This document shows positions 54,954 through 64,000 of a DNA stretch of 64,000 nucleotides, piece after piece. The position numbers were made by a program, and so were the translations under genes. Below the pieces are notes generated by a model that made no database searches, was not told the origin of the DNA, and saw only the letters and a program-made list of their open reading frames with translations. Every line of letters begins with the position of its first letter. Within the stretch, counting starts at the first letter, position 1. Source of the stretch: Clitoria ternatea (lineage: Eukaryota; Streptophyta; Magnoliopsida; Fabales; Fabaceae); assembly GCA_037962975.1 (NCBI GenBank), contig CM075669.1, forward strand, positions 187,558,501 to 187,622,500, in the 5' to 3' direction.

Positions 54954-56231
54954 TGTTAGGGAATCCCTAGTGCATGAGCAGCGGAAATACAAGGATTCCC
55001 ATAGGATTTGCAAAGTGCCATGTTTCAAAGCATAAGACAAACAAAAAAAGATATTGCGTTTTAGGATTACCTCTTGAAGAATATCGAAGCAATCATAGCC
55101 TCGTCCTTTAGGAGTCCACATGAGTACTCACACCAGAAATGCTACACCTTCCAAATGCTAGTTTGACGGCGTGTAGCTTTTGCAACTTTTATGTATTTTG
55201 TGTCTTTTTTTGGGTTTTGCGCCTATGAGCATCTTATGCTCTATTTATAGGCTTAGGTTTGACCTAATTTCCTCTTTAAACAGTGGGCTCCTTACTCATT
55301 CTAAATGAGTTAGGCCCAATAGTTTTATTTTAATCCAACTAAAATAAAAAACTATTTTCTAATGGGCTTACTCTATGTGTGTGACCCTATAGGTAAAATA
55401 CTCGGTTATATTAATAATAAACTATTTTATTATTAATATAAAATAAGAGCGACATCTAGCAATGCATCATTATGTCCGAATATTATTTATTATCAACATA
55501 ACCTATAAGTGATAATTATTTTATATGTTTGTTCCTTTTGTCACGATATCCTAATTGGGTCCAAGGCATGGTCGTGTCATCCTTGTACGGTCCAATTTAT
55601 TTTACTTGATACCGGAGTAGACTTTATCTGAATAAATATCCAATATTTATTCTTTCTAGCATGGCCATGCATTTCCTTAGTCTCGCTCCATCAAGTGGCC
55701 TATAGATATCATTCCTGTCACATAGGAGAGACAAATCCCATCTACATCACTCACATCCCTCTACATAATTTGTTCATTGTCTAACCACAACCTTTATATT
55801 CCTCTTGTTACAGAAGACGTTTGATTGTATTAAAACAACAAACTCCTTATGTAGGAATCGTAGTGACTTCAGGTCAAAGGACTACATATACCATTATCAC
55901 ATTGAGAATCGTTTATGACATTCATGTAACGATCCATGCAATGTTCTCATGGTGGGTCTGTCCAGTACAACATTACTCTTAATGTGTACCCATGTGAAGA
56001 CTTGATATCATTTATATCCATGATCTGTGAGATCAGATCATCAATATACTCACACACTAGTCTTAATGTATTTACATGTCCCCACGTAAATACTTGACTA
56101 GGGACATTTTAGGAATAACTCGCATATGACCTATTACTCTAAGGATAACTAAAGGTTGTTAAACTATTTAACAAAAATGACTTATTCAAAATGATGCGTC
56201 CTATATAGGCTTTTAGTGCATATTTCCAGCA
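54954..56231 (-). repeat. 5' LTR of element D
   Basis: Minus-strand TATA box CCTATAAATAG at 55251-55241 is identical to that of the other LTR. Followed on the right by the second CTTTC copy (56232-56236). Confidence 0.93.
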
Positions 56232-56985
56232 CTTTCTTGCCAAACTTTGTACTTGAGAAGGACCAAATAGATCTAAGTGTAACAATTTCAGAGGTCTGGA
56301 CGTGGAAACAACATCCTTGTTTTTGAAGGAAATTTTGTGTTATTTCCCATTTTGGCATGCCTCACATGGTAAGGAACTATTAAAGGAGATTTTTGGTAAT
56401 CTCTTAGCTAGATCCTTTCTGTGAGGTTTTGAAATAAGTTTTAAACTTACATGCCTAAGCTTTTTGTGCCAGATCCATCTTTCTTCAGAGTTTGAGAACA
56501 AACATTTTACATTCTGATCATTTAGTTCATTCAAGTTAACCTTATAGAGGTTGTTATGTCTATTTGCATTAAAGAGTATGGTTCCATCACGATTGATGAT
56601 AGTACACTTGTTCTTGTCAAAAGAAACTTGGTATCCACTGCCATAAAATTAACTGATGCTCAATAGGTTATGTTTAATACCTTTGACAATAAATACATTT
56701 TCAATGACAGGTGAGGGAAGTTTACCCACTTTACCAGACCCAGTGATCCTTCCAATCTGGTTACCTCTAAAGGTGATGGATCCACCTTTAAATTTCTCTA
56801 GGTTTAGGAACATAGACCTTCTTCCTGTCATGTGATACGAGCATCTACTGTCTAGATACTATTGCAGAGTTTTTGTTCTTTTTTTAAGCATATCTAAGAA
56901 AGGAATAATTAATGATTTTGGTACCCATATTATTTTAGGTCATACATTGTTAGTAATTCTTTCATTTCTTCTCTTTCTTTTCCTG
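56232..56985 (-). pseudogene. Element E: protease end, GAG-pre-integrase and integrase zinc domain
   Basis: From right to left on the minus strand: the protease active site, which reads DSR in place of DSG, followed by CSYHMTGRRSMF; the GAG-pre-integrase region ending IKHNLLSIS (56831-56649); and the HHCC zinc domain (WHKKLRHVS ... CEACQNGK, 56534-56340). The core starts LDLFGPSQVQSLARK and is cut by D. The right edge is element F. Confidence 0.85.
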
Positions 56986-57201
56986 CTGTAACATCCCAGT
57001 TTTGAAACTAAATGCCGAATGAAGAATAAACCATTAAGACTTGATTTCAAATAGAAAATAATTGTTAATTATATATAACCAAGTAGATTTAAGCCATTAA
57101 AATATGAAAAATGGTGGTGGTCAGGGGATGGGGTGGAGTGCGCGTGGCTGCTGGGCTCACACTCTCCCATCCCACTCTTCTCTTACTCGTGCGCATATAC
57201 A

Positions 57202-57212
57202 TATATATAAAA
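57202..57212 (+). promoter_or_regulatory. Candidate TATA box of F
   Basis: TATATATAAAA followed by ACGTAAGCC, 216 bp into the LTR. It implies a short U3 and a long transcribed LTR part, which is unusual; the alternative at 58612 would give a 1.6-kb U3. Confidence 0.45.
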
Positions 57213-58904
57213 ACGTAAGCCTTGGTTAAGGACACACTCACTATTCCTTCAGATTCCTTCCTCCGTCACTTCATCCTCTACTTTTCTCTCTTCGTCTCCA
57301 TCCTCCTCCTTCCCCTTTCTCACTCTTCGCTCCTGGAGATCTTGATTTCAGTACTGGAGAACGGACCACACTCCATCCCAGAATCAGGCGCAGGATACGA
57401 CGAAGCCAAGGAAGACCGAACGAACCAGGAGAAGGACATCGGACCCAACGATAAGAACGGAAAGGTTCTGAGGTTCTTCTAAAGGTAGGGGGCGCTTGCA
57501 TGTCAAATGCATGGTCTACGAACGGTACCGGATGAATGTATTGCTGTGTGTGTGTGTGCATGTATTCATAATCATTAAAACTGATGCATGATTTAAGATT
57601 CTGATAGTGATTTCATGGGGACGGAGTAGCCTGTTAGTGGATGATAATGATGAATGATATGCATGGATCTATCTTCTTGTCACTATGGAAAATATGTACG
57701 TGCATGCTCTTAATTGGTTGTTCAATGTTGTTAGTCTGATGACCGATTGTAACATGCGTTGGTGTGATTGACTAAATGAATACGAGTAATGTGGGGAAAT
57801 CCGTTCTTGCTTAATGGCTACGGAGAAGGTGTTCATGGCGTGATGATGTGTGTTAATAAATGTGTTAGTTGCATGAGTGAGAGTGGGGGCGACCCATGGA
57901 AGGTCAAGAACCCCAAGGGAACGACTTCCAGTTACCAACCCTGGCTAGATCCCGATAGTGCTCGTGGTAGCCGTAGGAGCTAGAGAAGAGTCTCGAGACG
58001 CTGTGGGAGGCTGGTGCCACCTGGTAAGAGCTGAGGGACGAGGGGCCAGAAGTAAAGGGGACCGTAACTGAGAGTCTTTACCCGAGTCGGATCCGCAGGC
58101 ATGCATATAGATATAAGGCCGATTGTGGTGATGTATAAATCTATGTGTGTATATGTGTATGATTTTGAATGCATGAATGTGTATGTGCGTAGGAACTCCG
58201 AATGCATGAATAGATTGTAGAAATGAACTCTGTGTAATATGTGTGGCATGAATGTTGTTTTGAACTGCATGAACTTGTTACTCGAGAAAGGTTGAATGAT
58301 GGTAGGAGCGTGTACTGACGCTGATACTGAGTCTGTGAGTATCATTTTACATGTAAAAGCTCACCCCTGCAGTGGCCATATTTCAGTGAACATCTCTCGG
58401 AATAAAGAATGAAGGAAGAGCCGGGTGTGGAGCAAAGCAGCTGAGCATGATGGATCGTGTGTATATATGTGTGTACTGTGTGCTTGTCGTGTTTAAATGT
58501 TTTAGAGGAAGCCTTGGCCGGCTTTTGTTAATTTTGGGTTTTAATTACGAAACTTGAACGCTCCGGACAGAAGGGGCATGTTGTGGTTGTAATTATTTAG
58601 ATGTTTCCTAACTATATATATATATATGTGTGTGTTGTGCATTATATTATGCTGCGGAAGGTATTGAATGATAAGTACGAACGCCTGAGTATGTCTTGCG
58701 AGCGTAAGTTGGCCGGTGTGGCTACGGTTAGGTAGTAGGAATAAGTTTGGGGTTAAGAAGAGGAAATATAGAGCTCAGATATGCTTCGATTGAGGGAAAA
58801 ACGAAAGACGAGTGAAAAACTGAGTGGTCATAAGAAGGGAGACCATTATCGAGTGAAAATGATAGTGAAAACCGAGTGAGACTTAACTTTCCAATTTCAC
58901 GAGT

Positions 58905-59415
58905 GGAGTCCCTCGCTTCAGCGAGCAGCATTCCCGCTCCAGCGAGGGCGGACTAGGAAGACTTATGTTGGATTCACACGGGCAGAGTCATACCTCGTCC
59001 AAGTGCTAGAGCAGTCCGCCCAAGCATAAGGACTCGCGCTGAAGTGAGTAAAAGTCAGAGTGAGATACCGTCCCACTATCCTTCCTTTCCGTTGTGGAGC
59101 TAATGTGACCCCAACAACGGTGTTGACCCCGGCCTGGACGTTGTGGTTGAGTCCGCCCAGGCGTTGCCATACCTAGTCGCGTTGGACGGAATGAGTTCAG
59201 GTCCCTTCTCCTCCACAAACCATTACTGCACTCGTACTTCTCCTTTCTCCTTCCCCTTACCTATCACTTCCTACTGAACAAACTAGTGTTACTCGTGGAA
59301 GAGTTTCTCTTTTAGAATCTCCCTCCATCCGCTGTTGCATTATCATACCCCGCCTAGGCGGTATCAGACCTCGCCTGAGCGAGCCCATGATGTTGTGCAA
59401 TCCGCCCAGGCGCTG
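58905..59415 (+). repeat. Palindromic 10-14-bp motifs in the LTR of F
   Basis: CTCGCTTCAGCGAG, CCGCTCCAGCGAGG, CCGCCCAGGCGTT, CCCCGCCTAGGCGGT, CTCGCCTGAGCGAG and CCGCCCAGGCGCT are scattered through half a kilobase. All have the form CGC-centre-GCG, with centres such as TTCA, TCCA, CCAG, CTAG, CTGA. Confidence 0.75.
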
Positions 59416-59605
59416 GTGTGCTGCCTTAAACCCAACGAACCAACCCCAGTCTTAGTTTTTCTGTAAAATACCCTATACGTATGAATGCTCTTGTTTTTCT
59501 TGCCTGCTTCCTTCCTTCCATGTCGAATAAACCGTGACTGTTATTGTGAAAAGTTTTCTCATGGTTTTTGAAACTATTAATTGCTAGGAGTAGGTTGTTA
59601 CATTT

Positions 59606-59617
59606 TGGTATCAGAGC
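59606..59617 (+). promoter_or_regulatory. Primer binding site of F (initiator tRNA-Met)
   Basis: TGGTATCAGAGC, 3 nt after the LTR end, complementary to the 3' end of initiator tRNA-Met. Confidence 0.92.
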
Positions 59618-59884
59618 GGATCAAAAGATCCAAGGCCAAGGTATGCTTACCGAGTGTAAGCGGTTGTGTGTGTTTTCTGACTAAATGGTTGAAACTGTTC
59701 TGATACTAGTTGAACTTGATTGATGTTGACTTGAGGACAAGAGGTTGTTTTCCCCTGGTCCGATTGTGTGTATAACCTAGACGAATGACATAATGTGCTA
59801 AGCTATTAATTGTTGGACTAATAACCCGATCGGTAGTAAGTGGCTCCGTATACTTATCCTTAAATGTCGATTTCAGGATAAGGA

Positions 59885-62800
59885 ATGGCGCATCGTCAAA
59901 GTATGGAGGCTATAGCCACAGCATTCCAACGCTTTGCGGATGTGTTTGAAAGGCAGGGCCAGACTCGACCTGAGGATGGCCACGTGCTGGACCGCTTCCT
60001 GAAGAGGAAGCCGAGTGAGTTTCAGGGAGGGCGTAATCCGGAGGCAGCTTTCAAATGGACTCAGGAACTAGAGAGGATTTTTGGGGGTCTTCACTGTACC
60101 GAGACCCAGAAGGTGGAATGTGCAGTGTATATGCTGTGAGATGAAGCGGAGAATTGGTGGAAGATAGCCAGAAGCCGATTCCCTGAAGATGACAATCAGC
60201 TGTCGTGGAATGATTTCAAGACATGCTTCTTAGAGAAGTACTTCCCCGACACAGTGAGGAGTCGGAAGGAACTGGAGTTCATGGAGTTGAAACAAGGCTC
60301 CATGACTGTGGAAGAATACGCGACAAGGTTCGAGGAATTGTGTCTATTCTATCTGCCCTTCCAGCACCCTGGGACGGAGAACTCCAAGTGCCTTAAGTTT
60401 GAGAACGGATTGAGATCGGATATCAAGAGGGCCTGCAGATACCATGAGATACGGAGTTTCCCTGCATTAGTGAACAAATGTAGAATATTCGAAGAGGATG
60501 ACAGGGCCCATTCGGGCCAGTGCAGCAGAGCCAACCAGCACCTGAGGCCTCAGCAGTCACATTTCAAGAGGCCAGGGAACGTGAGGAGAAATGAACCCTT
60601 CACTAGATATCAGAGTCAGAGTGACCGAGGGAGACATATGAGTGGACGACCAAGATATGGCGGATGCTTTAAATGCGGCGGTGACCACTTTGCTAAGGAT
60701 TGCAATGATACAAATGTTAAATGCTACCACTGCGGAGAGAAGGGACACGTTCGTCCTGACTGCCCCCAACTCCGCCAAACAAACGCCAATGTACGTCAAG
60801 GAGGATCTCAAGATAGAACCCGAGTGAATGATAACCAACGACCTGGTGGCAGAGGCAACGGAACCAGAGGAAACATGATGCGTGCTCCGAACAACCGAGA
60901 GAGGAATACCGGTCCGCCAGCAGCAGGAAGAATCTACACCATCAATGCAGAAGATGTTGCACCAGCAAACGACCTAGTACAATGTAAGTGCTCACTCGGT
61001 AAGAATACACTTAACGTTGTTTTTGATTCGGGAGCCACCCATTCTTTTATAGCCGACGAGTGTGTAGAGCGTCTGAAGTTACCGACTGCACCTATGAATC
61101 GGATTTTAGAAGTAACCAGCCCGACTGGCACTAACGTGTTCACATCATCAGTGTGCAAGGACGTAGTGTTTGTGTTGTATGATCGGAGTTTCACCTTCGA
61201 TCTGATTTGCATACCCTTAAAGGGTCTTGATATCGTGCTCGGGATAGATTGGCTTTCCGCCAATAAGGTATTGGTAGATTGTAGAAACCGAGAGATAGTT
61301 TTTCCGAGACAGCCCGCTGAGAACGACACGGCACCAGGTATAACCCAACTATTTATGATGCTTTGTCTAACCAAGGATGAGAGTGAGACCCGAGTGAACG
61401 AAATTCCGATTGTCTGCGAATTCCCAGAAGTGTTCCCTAAAGACGTTCCGAGTGTGCCTCCCAATAGAGAAGTCAAATTCTCTATAGACTTGATCCCTGG
61501 AGCCGAGCCGGTCTCCAGCGCACCCTATAGAATGTCCTCAACTGAATTGGTCGAGTTGAAGAAACAAGTGGATGAGTTACTCGAAAAGCAGTTCATTAGA
61601 CCGAGCGTGTCACCATGGGGCGCACCTGTACTACTTGTTAAGAAGAAGGATGGCAGCATGAGACTTTGTATAGATTACAGACAGCTAAACAAACTCACAA
61701 TCAAGAATCGGTACCCACTGCCTAGAATTGATGATTTAATTGACCAGCTGCGTGGAGCCTCAGTCTTCTCAAAAATCGACCTACGATCGGGATATCACCA
61801 AATCCGAGTGAAGGACTCGGACATTCCTAAAACTGCCTTTAGGACTCGGTATGGTCACTACGAGTATGTAGTGATGCCGTTCGGTGTGACCAACGCCCCT
61901 GCTGTTTTCATGAATTACATGAACAGCATATTCCACTCCTTCTTAGATCGGTTTGTTGTTGTCTTCATCGATGACATCCTAGTTTATTCCAAGACGTCTG
62001 AGGAGCATGAAGGACATCTCCGAGCGGTACTCGAAGTGTTGAAGGAGAAACAATTGTTTGCAAAGCTTTCGAAGTGTGAATTCTGGATGGATGAGATCCA
62101 CTTCCTCGGGCATGTGATTTCCGAGCGAGGCGTCTCGGTGGATCCTGCGAAGATAGCCGCTGTAATAGCATGGGAGAGGCCCAGGTCGGTCTCGGAAATA
62201 ATAAGTTTTATGGGCTTGGCAGGTTATTATAGGAGGTTTATCGAAGGTTTTTCTAAACTGGCATTACCCCTGACTAAATTGACTCGGAAAAACGTTCCTT
62301 TCGTGTGGAGTCCCGAGTGTGAGCACAGCTTCCGAGAGCTGAAGAATAAGTTAACGACTGCTCCGGTGTTAGCATTACCTGAGTTACAAGAAAGCTTCGT
62401 GGTCTATTGTGACGCGTCAGGACTCGGATTAGGGTGTGTACTCATGCAGAAGGACCGAGTGATAGCATATGCCTCTCGGCAATTGAGACCTCACGAGTAG
62501 CATTACCCGACCCATGACTTGGAGCTAGCAGCAGTGGTTTTTGCATTGAAAATCTGGAGGCATTACTTGTACGGGTCCAAATTTGAAGTGTACAGCGATC
62601 ATAAGAGCCTCAAATACCTATTCGACCAAAAGAAGCTGAACATGAGGCAGAGAAGATGGATTGAGTTTTTAAAGGACTACGATTTCAAGTTAAAATACCA
62701 CCCGGGTAAGGCAAACGTCGTGGCCGACGCATTGAGTCGGAAATCCCTCCACACGGCAGCAATGATGGCGAAAGAAGTAGAGTTGTTGGAGCGGTTCCGA

Positions 62801-63483
62801 GACATGAACTTGTATGTTAACACCCCCTCCTCTCAGAAAATGACAATCGGTACGTTGAGGATCGCCAATGAATTCTTAAAATCCGTGTATGAGCAGCAAC
62901 AGTTGGACTCTTACCTAGCTGAGATGAAGGAAATTCAGGCCAAAGGAAAGGATTTATCCTTGGCCGAGGGGTCAGATGGGATCTTCCGGGTGAGAGACAG
63001 AATATACATACCGAGTGGAGGAAGATTGAGAAGAATGGTGCTTGACGAAGCCCACAAAAGCCTACTCAGCATTCACCCAGGAACCACGAAAATGTACCAC
63101 GACTTGAGGAGACAGTTCTGGTGGCCCGGACTAAAGAAGGATGTGGCGGAATACGTGGCCCGGTGTATCACTTGTCAGAAATCGAAAGTAGAGCACCAAA
63201 AACCGTACGGTGCAATGCAGCCTCTAGAGATCCCCGTGTGGAAATGGGACTCGATTGCGATGGATTTTATCATGGGATTACCCAAAAACCGAGCGGGCCA
63301 TGATGCCATTTGGGTCATTGTTGACCGACTGACGAAGAGTGCACACTTCCTACCTGTCAATATGAAGTACCCATTGCATAAGCTGGCTCGGATTTACATT
63401 CAAGAAGTTATCCGACTGCATGGCATACCTACTTCTATCGTATCAGATAGGGACCCTAGGTTTACGTCCCGGTTTTGGACCAG
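59885..63483 (+). pseudogene. Gag-pol of element F: two in-frame stops, integrase truncated
   Basis: One frame from MAHRQSMEAIATAFQRFADV (59885) to 63483. Stops are TGA at 60137-60139 (context VYML-stop-DEAENWW; CGA to TGA would explain it) and TAG at 62498-62500. Gag is followed by two zinc knuckles, [13 protein letters not shown] (x3 instead of x4 before His) and canonical [14 protein letters not shown] (60665-60770). Protease DSGATHSF is near 61027; RT has [12 protein letters not shown] and FIDD (about 61968); RNase H has [26 protein letters not shown]. The integrase zinc site (CITCQKSK) and first two catalytic Asp ([15 protein letters not shown]) are present; the Glu is lost because H begins 11-12 codons after the second Asp. 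Confidence 0.93.
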
Positions 63484-64000
63484 TGATGATGCATGATTTA
63501 TCTTTAGTTCTTCACTTTAAATGTGTATAATTTGCCATCAATTATTGTCTAATATATTGCATTTTAACACATTTTCATCATATGAGCTTTATTTAATATT
63601 TGATTTTAAAAATGAATTAAGGATTAATTTTTAATAAATATTGGTTTTCTCTTGTTTACTTGGGTATTTTATTTTGCAGAAATTAATAAAATTAAGGAAC
63701 AAGTACAAAGATAATCCAAGGGTCAATAACAAGAGACAAATGACCATCAAATGATAAAGAAACAAGAAGAACAAGCCCCGGTGAAAAGAAAGCTACAAAA
63801 GCATGAAAATTGGCTATTAGTGCGCTATCTATTAGTGCGGTTGTAACAGGAACCGCACTAATAGGGTGGGAATCGATTCCTACACCAAATCAGCCCATGG
63901 GAATCGATTCATGCACTTGGGAATCGATTCCCAGCCTACATGAATCGATTCATTTGATGTTTTTCACCTGGGAATCGATTCCCAACCTATAGGAATCGAT
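63484..64000 (+). mobile_element. Element H: start of an Athila-like LTR inserted in F
   Basis: F's integrase frame ends at WTS and new AT-rich sequence starts TGATGATGCATGATTT. At 63659-63690 the block ACTTGGGTATTTTATTTTGCAG closely matches the reverse complement of C's LTR at 38330-38358, placing H with the TGATAAG-type Athila LTRs. A motif array follows (63829-64000). The exact left border (63484, 63487 or 63490) and orientation are inferred; the rest is outside. Confidence 0.65.
63829..64000 (+). repeat. Inverted repeat and GAATCGATTC array in H
   Basis: A perfect 14-bp inverted repeat (63829-63842 and 63851-63864; arms CTATTAGTGCGGTT and AACCGCACTAATAG, 8-nt loop) is followed by the palindrome GAATCGATTC at 63870, 63901, 63921, 63942, 63972 and, cut by the window edge, 63993. 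Several copies extend to GGGAATCGATTCCC. Confidence 0.92.

Larger units (their letters stand above)
48127..56231 (-). mobile_element. Element D: decayed Ty1/copia element with complete LTRs
   Basis: LTRs of 1276 and 1278 bp begin TGTTAGGGRATCCCTAG and end TTCCARCA; the duplication CTTTC flanks both ends. The primer site beside the right LTR and the purine run beside the left LTR set the minus orientation. By eye the LTRs differ by a few percent. The interior contains no long ORF. It landed in E's integrase. Confidence 0.93.
56986..59602 (+). repeat. 5' LTR of element F
   Basis: 2617 bp with TG...CA ends; the upper border abuts E's Gag. A TATA run TATATATAAAA is at 57202-57212, and a second AT run at 58612-58626. 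CCGAGTGA-type motifs cluster at 58811-58880 and palindromes (CTCGCTTCAGCGAG, CGCCTAGGCG, CGCCCAGGCG) at 58905-59415. Open frames inside (for example 57222-57482, 58345-57980) show no family signature. Confidence 0.85.
10882..64000 (-). mobile_element. Element E: Sirevirus-like Ty1/copia, fragmented by four insertions
   Basis: E is visible as 10882-16532, 33942-34747, 47978-48126 and 56232-56985; everything else in this span was inserted later. Reading right to left on the minus strand the order is protease, integrase, RT, RNase H, extra ORF, polypurine tract, 3' LTR. The RT signature QIYVDYIVFSATDDSLCKDF and TRGQVEITLF, and the RNase H block KNPIQYSKGKHIEVKYHF, match the Sirevirus (SIRE) lineage. 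Its left end sits in the Gag of Z, which is the same family. The 5' LTR lies outside the window. Confidence 0.85.
56986..64000 (+). mobile_element. Element F: Tekay-type Ty3 (chromovirus-like) retrotransposon, 5' part
   Basis: The 5' LTR (56986-59602) begins TGTAACATCCCAG and ends GTTGTTACA, followed by an initiator-Met primer site and a gag-pol frame. The long LTR, primer type, two zinc knuckles and pol motifs fit the Tekay/Del lineage; the diagnostic chromodomain would lie beyond the break. The frame has two nonsense codons and is interrupted at 63484 by element H. The 3' half and 3' LTR are outside the window. Confidence 0.88.

Noticed and set aside
57222..57482. 86-codon ORF shortly after the TATA box of F
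   Set aside because: Just downstream of a promoter and therefore tempting, but no recognised motif; cannot be separated from chance without sister copies.
56986..59602. Host gene or pararetrovirus interpretation of the long region before F's gag
   Set aside because: TG/CA ends, abutting primer site and Tekay-style gag-pol make it a long LTR; no viral movement or coat signature was seen anywhere in the window.

Overview
The window is intergenic, repeat-packed DNA from a flowering plant. It looks most like a dicot and probably a legume, because it mixes Sirevirus-type Ty1/copia, Ogre/Tat, Athila and Tekay-type Ty3 elements and is AT-rich; the species is my inference only. I find no host protein-coding gene, rRNA gene or tRNA gene. 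Essentially everything is LTR retrotransposon, and the elements are stacked inside one another to four levels.

Layout (letters are mine). Z, a decayed minus-strand Sirevirus-like copia element, occupies 1-2348 and 10256-10881. Into it jumped A (2349-10250, plus strand), a young Athila-like Ty3 element encoding only gag-protease, flanked by target duplication GCCTC. It was also hit by E (10882 to beyond the right edge, minus strand), a second copy of Z's own family. E is cut into four visible pieces by four insertions. B (16533-33941, minus) is a 17.4-kb Ogre/Tat element with duplication CATAG. G (34748-47977) is an LTR-like sequence carrying a 68-bp minisatellite. D (48127-56231, minus) is a decayed copia element with duplication CTTTC. 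F (56986 to the edge, plus) is a Tekay-type Ty3 element. G in turn holds C (36312-47439, minus), a young, full-length Athila element with an intact 1745-codon gag-pol ORF and duplication GATAT. F is broken inside its integrase by H (63484 to the edge), another Athila-type LTR.

How the parts relate. C could supply reverse transcriptase and integrase. A lacks both, yet shares C's tRNA-Asp-type primer site, a pair of hairpins just behind the stop codon, and a hairpin exactly 19 nt before the 3' LTR. Those hairpins keep pairing and loop sequence while the stem bases change. A second hairpin plus G-rich tract occurs about 1.1-1.3 kb upstream of the 3' LTR in both. This RNA-structure set is the most interesting signal here. 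Second is the design of the LTRs: A, C and H each carry, upstream of TATA or in the matching place, an array of a different short (near-)palindromic motif on a recognisably shared backbone. B and F, which are unrelated lineages, share an over-represented CCGAGTG/CACTCGG heptamer.

Decay. Z, E, B, D and F are broken by stops, frameshifts, deletions and catalytic substitutions. A's gag-pro and C's gag-pol are open. Element ends and target duplications were read directly for A, B, C and D; ends of G and H are less certain.
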